Assembly: GCA_002428995.1 (NCBI GenBank)
Contig: DIYJ01000018.1
Span: 1 to 64,000, forward strand
Direction of reading: 5' to 3'
Length of the DNA: 64,000 bases
Source: Flavobacteriales bacterium UBA6057
Lineage (GTDB): Bacteria > Bacteroidota > Bacteroidia > Flavobacteriales_G > Salibacteraceae
Part shown: in pieces, positions 50,195 to 58,714 of the stretch
How the letters are laid out: each line of letters starts with the position of its first letter
Position numbering within the stretch: position 1 is the stretch's first letter
Program-made: the position numbers and the translations under genes
Notes under the pieces: model-generated
Seen by the model: only the letters and a program-made list of their open reading frames with translations
Told to the model about the DNA's origin: nothing
The model's database searches: none

Positions 50195-51056
50195 TGATGT
50201 AGAAAATCAAACGGCATTTGACACTGGCTTTATCTACAATCGCTGGATACCAGAGTGACATGGATTCCACCATCGATTTGGCCTTTTCAATCTGAGGACC
50301 TGAGAGGTCGTTCACGTAGTCCAGCTTTGCACTTCCATCTTCTTCGATCAAAACGGTAAAAGGAGTCCGTCCTTCCATGTTCGCATCATCCACGCCCCAA
50401 GTGCTGAGCTTTTTGCGGAATTCTTTTTCACTTCCGGTGTATACAGGTGGTTCGTCTACCTCTTTTGCTGTGTAAACCTTGTTCGGATCGTAGGCAGAGA
50501 CTTCAGCGGCTGGCGCGGGCGATTGTCCCTTGAAAAGATCATACGTCAGGTCCTGAGGCCAGAGTTTAGAAGGAATGGGGATGGAAGGGTGTTCGTTTTG
50601 AATGGAGATGCTGGTAATCTTCCATTGATTTTCAAACTCGACAAATGTGAATGACTGCATGCTTCTGGAGAGCAGCGTGTCCGTACTTCCGTCTTCCGCA
50701 AACCGGGCATACACGCTGCAAAAAATCCGTGTGGTGCTTTTATGCTCCCTGTTCAGCAGCACCACAGGTTCCATCTTGATGGAATAGCCAGAGTCCACCG
50801 CTTGTAGATCACTCAGAAAGCCTGCTACGCTGAGGTTTCGGGCAATGGGTTGTTCGGATTGATTATAGGTGATGGTTGTGACGGTGGCGCCCTCCATGAA
50901 TAACATCTTTGCCATGGAAGGTTCCATTGAAACCAGCTTGAAATACTTATCCAGGGCGGAAGTAGGTGATTCCTGAGCTTTCAGATTGTCCATACCTGCT
51001 GCGAGAGACAGGAATATGCCAATCAGTAAAAGAAGATGATTGTTGCGGTTGCTCAT
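50187..51056 (-). CDS. Secreted NTF2-like / TonB-C-terminal-like protein
   Basis: A 289-residue protein with a signal peptide (LLLLIGIFLSLAAGMDNLKA). Its first half resembles the NTF2-like gene downstream (LDKYFKLVSMEPSMAKMLFM, MQSFTFVEFENQWKITSISI). The C-terminal 100 residues (VYTGSEKEFRKKLSTWGVDD, RTPFTVLIEEDGSAKLDYVN, KCRLIFYINE) look like a TonB C-terminal-type domain without a membrane anchor. Its ATG overlaps the ybaB stop by four bases. It may be an envelope adaptor, but no partner is identified. Confidence 0.7.
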   Translation of the reverse strand: MSNRNNHLLLLIGIFLSLAAGMDNLKAQESPTSALDKYFKLVSMEPSMAKMLFMEGATVTTITYNQSEQPIARNLSVAGFLSDLQAVDSGYSIKMEPVVLLNREHKSTTRIFCSVYARFAEDGSTDTLLSRSMQSFTFVEFENQWKITSISIQNEHPSIPIPSKLWPQDLTYDLFKGQSPAPAAEVSAYDPNKVYTAKEVDEPPVYTGSEKEFRKKLSTWGVDDANMEGRTPFTVLIEEDGSAKLDYVNDLSGPQIEKAKSMVESMSLWYPAIVDKASVKCRLIFYINE

Positions 51057-51361
51057 TTAAACATTCCACCGAGTCCTGGCATCATGCTTCCAGCGGCAGA
51101 CTTCATTTCAGCCTCGTTTACCTTATCGGCCTTTTCGATGGCATCATTCACTGCCATAACGATGAAGTCTTCCAACTGTTCAGTATCGGAAGTAATGCTG
51201 CTATCAGCAAAAGTTATGCCTTTGATTTTCCTGTTGCCATTGGCGGTCACCTTCACCTTGTTTCCGGGCGAAGTGCCTTCTACGGTAATGGTTTCGAGGC
51301 GGTCTTTAATGGCTTGCATTTGCTGCTGCGCCTCTTGCAGCTTCTTAATCATGTCCAACAT
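51053..51361 (-). CDS. ybaB: YbaB/EbfC family nucleoid-associated protein
   Basis: A 102-residue YbaB/EbfC protein: MLDMIKKLQEAQQQMQAIKD, TVEGTSPGNKVKVTANGNRK, then DFIVMAVNDAIEKADKVNEA and the Gly/Met-rich GSMMPGLGGMF end. It binds DNA as a dimer and is often near recombination genes, though not here. The start is taken as ATG 51361; a longer frame adds 13 unlikely residues. It overlaps the following secreted-protein gene by four bases. Confidence 0.9.
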   Translation of the reverse strand: MLDMIKKLQEAQQQMQAIKDRLETITVEGTSPGNKVKVTANGNRKIKGITFADSSITSDTEQLEDFIVMAVNDAIEKADKVNEAEMKSAAGSMMPGLGGMFK

Positions 51362-51490
51362 CGAACGGAAATTTGAGCAAAAGAACGCATTGCTTACCAA
51401 TATCAGGGTCGTTCATCGAAGCTAGAAGATGAACGGACGAAAAGCCACCTGCTGATCCTTGGGTTAGCCTTTGTTTTTTGTATTATCGAC

Positions 51491-52759
51491 ATGCATAAAC
51501 CCTTGCATATGAGATTCTTACCCCTGTATGTGGCAGTAGCCGCACCGCTACTTCTTTGTGCTCAAAATTTGCCTGAGCAAAGCGTTTTAATTGAGTATTC
51601 ACTTCCCCTCATGCTCTCTGAAGAGGCCATGCAAGAAGCTAATCCGTCATGGGATCAGGCGCGCATGTTTACACCGCTATATCCTCCCGAAGCCCAGCGA
51701 TACTCTGAAGCCTTTTGGGCACATCTGGAAAAGATGAGAGAGGTGAAAAACTACCATGGTTTAAGGGGGCAGCCCATTCAGGGAGCTCTGGGAACATTGA
51801 GCGCTAACGATGCCTTGAGCAAACTTCGGAACAGCGAGTTTGAACTCCGGAATGGCGTCTACCTCTCAAAGGGAAATCAGGTAGAGTCTGTGAGGTATGG
51901 TAAGAGTGGCATCTCGGGAAACATGCCTTATGCGTTGAATGCGGATCGATTCTACGTATCGAACGACACTGTTTTTACCGAAAACCTGGAAACCGGGACG
52001 ATGGTTCCTGTTACCGTGACTACCAAATGGAGTTGGGAGGAAAACATCGACCATGCCGGATTCATCGAGTCCTGGAGTTTTGACTCTGATAAAGGAATCT
52101 TTCAGAAAGAACCTTTATTCCTCGCGGTCGACTACACCGAGTCTGACCGATTCTCAGGAGAGGAACGGGTCGCGAATTTTTTCAAGTTCCGGGCGGGCAA
52201 GTTCAGTAAGAAGAACGTGAAGGAAGAACGCCTCGTTCGCAAGAACGTGGAGTATGAGGTGCTCTTCAATCGGGGTGACCGGAGCATGACGCGTGAAAAT
52301 GACTGCGCAGACGCCATGGATGTGTTGAGGGAACCTGATCCGATTGGATTCATTGAGCCCGGCAGACGTTACAACTTACTGTTAAACGTCTTCAAATCCA
52401 TTCAGGAAGGACAGGCCAAGGTGTTTGACTACAATGGCTTCAGCACAGACACGGAGAACTTTGCCTCCATTTCCAGGGATGAGTTTTTCAATCGGATGAC
52501 TCAGCTGGATACTTCCTTCACAGAGGATCTTGAAACCGGACAAATGGTGCAGGTTGTTGTTTCCATTGAGCAGCATCTTTCGGATGTTGTTGGCTTTCGG
52601 TTTTTCGAAGATTGGTACATGGATTACGATCACATGAGCATGTATAAGCGCGTGAATGGAATTGCGTTTTTGGTGAAGAAGCGTGACGAACTAACAGGAG
52701 ATGTGATAGGTGTTCAACCACTTGCTTCGAGCTATGTGAAGCTGAATACCAGGTGGTAG
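51491..52759 (+). CDS. Secreted protein with internal duplication, GldN-like
   Basis: A 422-residue protein with a signal peptide (LPLYVAVAAPLLLCAQ); the start may be ATG 51491 or ATG 51509. Two similar blocks are visible. Block one has DTVFTENLETGTMVPVTVTT with FIESWSFDSDKGIFQ. Block two has DTSFTEDLETGQMVQVVVSI with FFEDWYMDYDHMSMYKRVNG. The W.FD/W.MD..MY.R..GIA pattern recalls the gliding/type IX secretion protein GldN/PorN, but the match is weak and no other gld gene is close. It could be a duplicated GldN-like fold with a different partner. Confidence 0.65.
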   Translation: MHKPLHMRFLPLYVAVAAPLLLCAQNLPEQSVLIEYSLPLMLSEEAMQEANPSWDQARMFTPLYPPEAQRYSEAFWAHLEKMREVKNYHGLRGQPIQGALGTLSANDALSKLRNSEFELRNGVYLSKGNQVESVRYGKSGISGNMPYALNADRFYVSNDTVFTENLETGTMVPVTVTTKWSWEENIDHAGFIESWSFDSDKGIFQKEPLFLAVDYTESDRFSGEERVANFFKFRAGKFSKKNVKEERLVRKNVEYEVLFNRGDRSMTRENDCADAMDVLREPDPIGFIEPGRRYNLLLNVFKSIQEGQAKVFDYNGFSTDTENFASISRDEFFNRMTQLDTSFTEDLETGQMVQVVVSIEQHLSDVVGFRFFEDWYMDYDHMSMYKRVNGIAFLVKKRDELTGDVIGVQPLASSYVKLNTRW

Positions 52760-52811
52760 GACGCATTTGGTCGCTTGAATACTTCCGTTAACTTGCGGTG
52801 TTCCCGTTACC

Positions 52812-53501
52812 ATGGAGCACGAAAAACACTACATCAATCGAAGTTCATGGCTGCGTGCGGCTGTATTGGGTGCCAATGATGGCATTTTATCTACGGCAAG
52901 CATAGCCATTGGAGTAGCTGCCGCCAGTGATGCACGCGAACCCATCGCGTTGGCCTCGCTGGCGGGATTGGTAGCCGGTGCGCTTTCCATGGCGGCCGGG
53001 GAATATGTGTCGGTGAGTTCTCAGTCAGATGTGGAAGCAGCCGATCTGAAGCGCGAGCAGCATGAATTAGATACCATGCCGGAGGGAGAGAAGGTAGAGC
53101 TGGCAGCGATCTATGAAAAGCGCGGTCTGGATGTCGAAACGGCTGCGAAAGTTGCTGAGCAGCTCATGGCGCATAATGCTCTTGAGGCGCATGCGCGCGA
53201 TGAGTTGGGAATGAATGAGATTACACAGGCGCGTCCTTTGCAAGCAGCGTTGGCTTCAGGAGCTTCGTTTGTCTTTGGGGCTGTACTTCCGTTATTGGTA
53301 TCGCTGTTTTTGCCCGTGCAGCAGATGGTCGTCTACCAGTATGTTTTTGCCATTGTGTTTCTGGCTGTATTGGGAGCTGTGGCAGCAAAAGCCGGGGGAT
53401 CGGGTATGTGGAAAGCAGTCGCCCGAATCACTTTCTGGGGAACTATGGCCATGGGATTGACGGCTTTGGTTGGTTATCTCTTCGATGTGAGTCTGGCATA
53501 G
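52812..53501 (+). CDS. VIT1/CCC1-family iron/manganese transporter
   Basis: A 229-residue VIT family protein: HYINRSSWLRAAVLGANDGI with LSTASIAIGVAAAS, SLAGLVAGALSMAAGEYVSV and the charged cytoplasmic helix (ADLKREQHELDTMPEGEK). The C-terminal three membrane segments follow (SFVFGAVLPLLVSLFL, IVFLAVLGAVAAKAGG, MGLTALVGYLF). Homologues export ferrous iron or manganese from the cytoplasm. It starts 52 bases after the GldN-like gene and could share its transcript. Confidence 0.9.
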   Translation: MEHEKHYINRSSWLRAAVLGANDGILSTASIAIGVAAASDAREPIALASLAGLVAGALSMAAGEYVSVSSQSDVEAADLKREQHELDTMPEGEKVELAAIYEKRGLDVETAAKVAEQLMAHNALEAHARDELGMNEITQARPLQAALASGASFVFGAVLPLLVSLFLPVQQMVVYQYVFAIVFLAVLGAVAAKAGGSGMWKAVARITFWGTMAMGLTALVGYLFDVSLA

Positions 53502-53561
53502 CAGGGGTTGATTCCTTCCTTCTTCGCAGGTTTTCTGTGCTCCCTATTTTCGCTGACGCCC

Positions 53562-54680
53562 ATGCGTCAGTCATCGAAGCTTTTGTGTTTGTTTTTCCTG
53601 CTCTGTCTTGGTTTCAAGGCCACGGGGCAAATAGACTTTGACACGATTGATGCGCGTTCACAGCGTGTTCCCGATTCATTGATGACACCTGTTGAGATCG
53701 CTGAATACCTCGCAGCAGATGTAGATTCTGATTTGGAAAAGGCGAGATCGCTGTACGTGTGGATCGCCTACAACATTGCTTACGATGTAGATTTCAAGCC
53801 TACTCCTTACAATTCTGAGGAAGCTTTGGAAAAAGTGCTTCAAACTAGGGCGGGAGTCTGTTCTCACTATTCTGAACTGTTCAAGGCGATGTGTGAAGCG
53901 CTGGAGATTCGATGCTTTCTGGTGAGTGGATATGTGCGTGACAACAACGGAGACATTGCAGACCTGAGTCACGCCTGGAATGTGGTCTGGATCGATTCAA
54001 CCTATCGGATGGTGGATGCCACGTGGGCCGCTGGTTATATCGATGAAAATGAATTCTATCCACAGTTTAATGACGCTTACTTCCTGGTAGAGCCGGGAGC
54101 ATTTGTTCAGACGCATATGCCGTTTGATCCCGTATGGCAGTTTTTACTTGCCCCGTTCTCTCATACGGACTTTATTGCCCAGGATTTCTCGACCGAAGCA
54201 TCGGATTCAAGCTTCCGGTTTGAAGATTCGATTGCCCATCACCTGGAGCTTAACCGACTGAAGCAGTTGATGCACAGGAATCGAAGGATTGCCGCTTCCG
54301 GGGTTGAACATCCACTCATTGCCAAGGAGATGGAGCAAAATGAACTTTTGATTGCTTACGAGCAATACAATTTAGCGATCGATACACTGAACGATGGTGT
54401 AGATGCGTACAACGCATACGTGGATGGCAAGAACGGTTTTTTCCGAAACCCTAAGTTGGAAGATGCGCAGATCAAAACGTTGATAGAGCAAGCCCGATCG
54501 GGCATTGAAGAGGCGGATCACATGCTGTTGCAAATACAGACCGATGATGCTGAACTACTGGTGAGCATGCAAGAACAGAAAGACAAACTGTCTGGCTTTT
54601 TCACAGACTTGGAACGGGAGGAGAAGTTTGTAGAGAGGTATTTGAAGACGTGGAAGGTGGTTCGGATTTTTCTTTTTTAG
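53562..54680 (+). CDS. Secreted transglutaminase-like protein
   Basis: A 372-residue protein from ATG 53562 with a signal peptide (LLCLFFLLCLGFKATGQ). A transglutaminase/protease-like domain spans about 45-165: ARSLYVWIAYNIAYD, then the catalytic Cys in TRAGVCSHYSELF, His in DLSHAWNVV and Asp in YRMVDATWAAG. The C-terminal half is helical and charged (LEDAQIKTLIEQARSGIEEA). Such proteins hydrolyse or cross-link peptides; many in Bacteroidota have unknown targets. It is followed by a repeat-rich gap. Confidence 0.82.
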   Translation: MRQSSKLLCLFFLLCLGFKATGQIDFDTIDARSQRVPDSLMTPVEIAEYLAADVDSDLEKARSLYVWIAYNIAYDVDFKPTPYNSEEALEKVLQTRAGVCSHYSELFKAMCEALEIRCFLVSGYVRDNNGDIADLSHAWNVVWIDSTYRMVDATWAAGYIDENEFYPQFNDAYFLVEPGAFVQTHMPFDPVWQFLLAPFSHTDFIAQDFSTEASDSSFRFEDSIAHHLELNRLKQLMHRNRRIAASGVEHPLIAKEMEQNELLIAYEQYNLAIDTLNDGVDAYNAYVDGKNGFFRNPKLEDAQIKTLIEQARSGIEEADHMLLQIQTDDAELLVSMQEQKDKLSGFFTDLEREEKFVERYLKTWKVVRIFLF

Positions 54681-54699
54681 CCGTTAGCGGCAGGGGGAC

Positions 54700-54915
54700 T
54701 TGGGACTGTTCTCGTTGTATTTGCGCTTGTGTTTGAGTTTGAACTTTTGGGCAATAGGTCACCTGCGCTAAAGCTCAAGAGACTAAAAGCAACAGATTAG
54801 AGCGATTTCATTGAAGTTGAGGTTGTCATTGAGGTTGAAGTTTCTGCGCACCATGCCTTCGTGAACTTCGGCAGGCAAAGCTTGCACTTGCACTTCCCCC
54901 CACGTGGATGGTAGC
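54700..54915. repeat. Family C degenerate repeats downstream of the transglutaminase gene
   Basis: The gap 54681-54939 holds no gene. It contains TTTGCGCTTGTGTTTGAGTT (from 54719) and ATTGAAGTTGAGG with TTGAGGTTGAAG (54810-54835), related to runs at 58030-58146, 58636-58691 and 62812-62907. A CTTGCACTTGCACTTCC stretch lies near 54883. Confidence 0.5.
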
Positions 54916-54939
54916 CAACATCTAATGGCTCTCGATTTC

Positions 54940-57900
54940 TTATCCCCGAATAAAATTGATCATGCTGTGGTCGCGGGTGCCTTTGTAGTTCTGTTCTTCT
55001 GAATAGCGAGGGTCGTCAATGTAGGGGATGCGGTGCATTTCGGTAGCCTCGATTTGATAGCAATCGAAATCTTCGGTCACCACTCCTGCAATTCGGTAGA
55101 GTCCAGTTCCTGAAAAGGAATGCTTTGCCGCTACGGGAGGGAAGTGCACTGTATCAAGGAAATATCCCTGCTGATCGATGAAGTTTCCGAAGTACATCTC
55201 TTCACCATTTGAGGTGCGTGTTTTTCGTGAGGTCACCAGGTAGCCATACACCACCACCGTTTTTCCCAGGTATTTGGGAACATCAGCAGCTAAGATGCCG
55301 CCTTTCATTTCTTCACTCGCAAGCAAAAACGGATCACAAAGCGGGAAGCCAAGAAGCTCTAATTGGTCAAAAGCATCTTCTAACGGGGCGCTGTAGAGGT
55401 CTGGGTAGCGATAGGCTTTTGGCTGAGGTGTAAACAGTTTTGGTTCTACATTCTTCTTGGAAGTTGACCCTAATATGAGGCGGGCCTCCCAAGTCAATTC
55501 CTTCTTGTTTCGCCCGGTAAAGCGAAAGGCGCCAATGCGTATCAGCAGTTCTATTTGTTCAATGCTGATTTGCACACGGTCGATGAAATCTGCCAGCGAA
55601 AGGAAGGGGGCGTTGCATTGGGCTTCCAGCAATAAGCGAATGGTTCGGCTTTCGAGTTCTTTCACCATTTGGAAGCCTAGTGTGATCTTTACTCCCTCAA
55701 GGGTGCTGAGTACATCACCTTTGTTGACACATGGGGCTTCCACTTCAGCACCGTGCATGCGTGCCTCATGGATGTAAAGCTCAGGACGATAGAATCCACC
55801 ACCGTTGTTTAGCGTGGCTACCATGTATTCGATGGGATAGTAGGCTTTCAGAAAAAGAGTCTGGTAGCTTTCTACTGCATAAGATGCGGAATGCCCTTTT
55901 GCGAAGGCGAAGTTGGCAAAGCTGTCTACCTCGTCCCATACCTTTTGTACCAGTTCACGGGAATAGCCTTTGGCTTCACATTGCTGTATGAACTTATCCT
56001 TCACCAAATGGAATTCACTCCGCTGCTTAAACTTCCAGGACATACCTCTGCGCAAAACATCTGCTTCGGCCAGGTCGAGTCCTGCAAATAGGTGCGCCAC
56101 CCGAATCACATCTTCCTGGTACACCATCACTCCATAGGTTTCATGGAGGATGTCATACATCTCCGGGATCTTGTCGCGCGCTTCCTTGCGCTTTTCTTCA
56201 TTGCGAAAGCGCTCGATGTATTCCCGCATCATGCCAGACTTTGATACTCCGGGGCGGATCACAGAACTGGCTGCCACCAGGCCGAGGTAGTCTTCTGCGC
56301 GTAGCTTGGTGAGCAACATGCGCATGGCAGGTGATTCTACGTAGAAACACCCAATGGCTTTGGCCTCGCGCAGCAGTGTTTTGATTCGTTCGTCTTGCTT
56401 GAAGCTTTTAATGTCGTGGATGTCGATATCGTCACCCCGGTTTTCTCGGATGATGCCGATGGAGTCGCGGATTTTTCCCAGTCCACGCTGACTTAGGATG
56501 TCGAACTTGTAGAGACCAAGGTCTTCCGCGGTGATCATATCAAACTGGGTAGTGGCGTAACCCTTGGGAGGCATGAAGGTAGGCGTGTAGCAGTTGATGG
56601 GCTTGTCTGAGATCAGAATGCCGCTGGCGTGGATGCTCAGGTGATTTGGAAAGTCTGCTACCAGGTTGCTGTATTTGATGATCAGGTCGCCATACTTCCC
56701 AATGTTGTGGTTGCGGCCTCGCTTCTGAAGTTGGTCAATTTCACGGCCGGGAACCCCCAGTACTTTTCCCAGTTCACGGCTTACAGCCCTTGGTTTTAAG
56801 GTGCTGTAAGTAGCCTGTAGCGCAACATAATCTTTACCATGTTTCTTAAAGATGTACTTCGTTATGTCCTCACGATCTGCCCATGAAAAATCGATGTCGA
56901 AGTCGGGCGGGGTAGTGCGGTGAGGATTGATGAAACGTTCGAAATAGAGATCCAATTCAATGGGGTCTACATCTGTGATGCGCAGCAGATAGGCGGCCAG
57001 ACTATTCGCTCCACTACCTCGACCTACATGGAAATAACCTTGATCACGAGCATAGTTCACGAGATTCCAATTGATCAAAAAGTAGGATGCAAACTCTTTA
57101 CCGGCAATGATCTTCAATTCATGCTCCAGTCGCTTTAATACTTCCGGTTTTAAGGATCCATAGCGGTAGTGAATACCCTTTTCACACTCTGCTCGCAGCA
57201 GCGCCATGTCTTCTTTATAAGAGCTCGTGTAGAAGCGCTTGTTTTTGTTGGCGTAAAACTCAAAATCTACTTCACACTGTTCGAGCAAGGCCTCCGTATT
57301 TCTTACCAGTTCCGGAAATTCCCGGTAATAGGCCAAAAGATCTTCCTTGGGCATTAAAATGTGGCGCGGATCTCCTTCTTCAGAGCGCGGTAGTTTACTC
57401 AGGAGTTCATTGTTGTCCATGGCGCGCAGCAGGCGATGAGCGTTGAAGTCCATCTTGTGGCGGAACGACACCGTGGGTAACATCACCATCTTCTCTGTAT
57501 GATGCCTTAAGGGCGAAAACTTCAAACGTTGAACTTCATGGGGCTTGATACCGATGAAATGGTTTTTAGCCATCAGTCGCAAGCCGTCAGCTATCAGTGA
57601 AGAACCTGTTGAAGCTGATAGCTGATGGCTGATAGCTGAAAGCTTTTCAAAAGGATAGATCACCATCACATCGTCCCAAGAAGGAGCGAGGGGAGGAATG
57701 GGTTCCTTGTTATGAAGGAATTTTGAGAGGTAGTGATTGACTTGGTAGAAGCCTTCGTTCGTGGTGGGCAGCGCTACAAAAAGCTGTTCAGCTCCGTTCC
57801 GGAAGTCAATTCCGGGAATGACCTTGAGGTCTACTTCTCCTGTTTTGGAAAGCCGCATGCAATCCAATACAGCCGAAGTATTGTTGATATCGGTGATGCA

Positions 57901-57999
57901 AATATTCGAATACCCGAATCCTCTAGCCCGAATCATCAACTCCTTCTGATTCCAGGTTCCGAACTTGTAGGAATAATATGTGTGGCAATTGGTGAGCAT
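54940..57999 (-). CDS. Error-prone DNA polymerase III alpha subunit (DnaE2/ImuC-type)
   Basis: A 1019-residue C-family DNA polymerase. The N-terminal PHP domain opens NCHTYYSYKFGTWNQKELMI and has ICITDINNTSAV. The palm carries catalytic Asp residues in TTPPDFDIDFSW and in LGLYKFDILSQRGLGKI. GVMVYQEDVIRVAHLFAGLD and FAKGHSASYAVESYQTLFL match thumb and fingers. It is shorter than replicative DnaE and ends after an OB-fold-like region. It is co-directional with dinB upstream, which supports a translesion role. Residues about 118-142 (LSAISHQLSASTGSSLIADG) are encoded by an in-frame family B repeat, absent from the usual alignment at this place. Confidence 0.85.
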   Translation of the reverse strand: MLTNCHTYYSYKFGTWNQKELMIRARGFGYSNICITDINNTSAVLDCMRLSKTGEVDLKVIPGIDFRNGAEQLFVALPTTNEGFYQVNHYLSKFLHNKEPIPPLAPSWDDVMVIYPFEKLSAISHQLSASTGSSLIADGLRLMAKNHFIGIKPHEVQRLKFSPLRHHTEKMVMLPTVSFRHKMDFNAHRLLRAMDNNELLSKLPRSEEGDPRHILMPKEDLLAYYREFPELVRNTEALLEQCEVDFEFYANKNKRFYTSSYKEDMALLRAECEKGIHYRYGSLKPEVLKRLEHELKIIAGKEFASYFLINWNLVNYARDQGYFHVGRGSGANSLAAYLLRITDVDPIELDLYFERFINPHRTTPPDFDIDFSWADREDITKYIFKKHGKDYVALQATYSTLKPRAVSRELGKVLGVPGREIDQLQKRGRNHNIGKYGDLIIKYSNLVADFPNHLSIHASGILISDKPINCYTPTFMPPKGYATTQFDMITAEDLGLYKFDILSQRGLGKIRDSIGIIRENRGDDIDIHDIKSFKQDERIKTLLREAKAIGCFYVESPAMRMLLTKLRAEDYLGLVAASSVIRPGVSKSGMMREYIERFRNEEKRKEARDKIPEMYDILHETYGVMVYQEDVIRVAHLFAGLDLAEADVLRRGMSWKFKQRSEFHLVKDKFIQQCEAKGYSRELVQKVWDEVDSFANFAFAKGHSASYAVESYQTLFLKAYYPIEYMVATLNNGGGFYRPELYIHEARMHGAEVEAPCVNKGDVLSTLEGVKITLGFQMVKELESRTIRLLLEAQCNAPFLSLADFIDRVQISIEQIELLIRIGAFRFTGRNKKELTWEARLILGSTSKKNVEPKLFTPQPKAYRYPDLYSAPLEDAFDQLELLGFPLCDPFLLASEEMKGGILAADVPKYLGKTVVVYGYLVTSRKTRTSNGEEMYFGNFIDQQGYFLDTVHFPPVAAKHSFSGTGLYRIAGVVTEDFDCYQIEATEMHRIPYIDDPRYSEEQNYKGTRDHSMINFIRG
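57568..57645. repeat. Family B repeat inserted in frame in the DnaE2 gene
   Basis: On the coding strand, CAGCTATCAGCCATCAGCTA then TCAGC, a 20-base spacer, and the inverted CTGATAGCTGACGGCTTGCG. It adds about 25 residues to the polymerase near the PHP domain without breaking the frame. The same words are intergenic elsewhere in the window. Confidence 0.75.
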
Positions 58000-58029
58000 C
58001 AGCCGCTGGCTGTCAGTGTGGAGTTTGGA

Positions 58030-58146
58030 GTGTAGAGTGTTGGGTTTCGCTGTTCTTGTTGCGCTTGGACTTGAGTTTGAACTATTTGCTTAATGGACTC
58101 TGACTTAGATGGATTTCATTGAATTTGAATTTGATGTTCTTGTTGA
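58030..58146. repeat. Family C repeats upstream of the DnaE2 gene
   Basis: GTTCTTGTTGCGCTTGGACTTGAGTTTGAAC (58051-58081 approx.) and TTTCATTGAATTTGAATTTG (from 58112) in the gap between the DnaE2 and four-helix-bundle genes. They resemble 54700-54850 and 62868-62907. Confidence 0.5.
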
Positions 58147-58149
58147 CGG

Positions 58150-58503
58150 CTATCGATCCAGTGTTTTCATCAGGCCGTAGATCATTTTTTGTTCTTGATG
58201 AATGAGCGTAATGAGATCTGTGACATCTGATTCTTTGACGATTCCCAGATCTTTCATAATCTCCAGTTGTGTTTCCAGTTCGAAGGAGGAGCCTTGGGCG
58301 CATTCCAGAAACCTGAAATAATCCTTCTCGCTTTTTCGACTGCTTCCTTCCGCTATGTTCGATGGAATGGAAAGTGCAGCGCGTGTGATCTGTGAGCTGA
58401 AGGTGAACGATGCTTGCCGCTCCAGCAGCATGGATAACCGATAGACCTGAATGGCGATTTCGCATCCTTGTTGCCAGACTTTGAGTTGTTTGAAGTTTTT
58501 CAT
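58150..58503 (-). CDS. Four-helix bundle protein (23S rRNA IVP/Avd-like)
   Basis: A 117-residue helical protein of the TIGR02436 four-helix-bundle family: MKNFKQLKVWQQGCEIAIQV, ASFTFSSQITRAALSIPSNI with AEGSSRKSEKDYFRFLECA and GSSFELETQLEIMKDLG. The family is found in 23S rRNA intervening sequences and as Avd accessory proteins of diversity-generating elements; stand-alone copies are common and their role is unclear. It lies between dinB and the DnaE2-type gene on the same strand. ATG 58503 is used; a TTG upstream would add three residues. Confidence 0.82.
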   Translation of the reverse strand: MKNFKQLKVWQQGCEIAIQVYRLSMLLERQASFTFSSQITRAALSIPSNIAEGSSRKSEKDYFRFLECAQGSSFELETQLEIMKDLGIVKESDVTDLITLIHQEQKMIYGLMKTLDR

Positions 58504-58635
58504 AGTGTTCAATCATACTCTATTCTGGTTTAAGTTTCGTGTTCATTGCCGGTAGTTTTTTTGCTATCATCATCTACGCTGAGGCTACGATGATTAAAAA
58601 GCTATCAACCATTGACATACTTTGACGACTAGCAC

Positions 58636-58691
58636 CAGCGGCAACTTATTTCCTATTGAAGTTGAGTTTGTTATTGAAGTTGAGATTTAGC
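58636..58691. repeat. Family C repeats downstream of dinB
   Basis: TATTGAAGTTGAGTTTGTTA then TTGAAGTTGAGATTTAGCGC in the 211-base gap behind dinB. No gene is seen in this gap. Confidence 0.5.
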
Positions 58692-58714
58692 GCTTTTCAC
58701 TGAAAGCTATTCTT

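Noticed and set aside
58082..58516. Alternative minus-strand frame over the four-helix-bundle gene
   Set aside because: Its translation has no family features and runs into the repeat region. The frame at 58150-58503 matches the four-helix-bundle pattern throughout.
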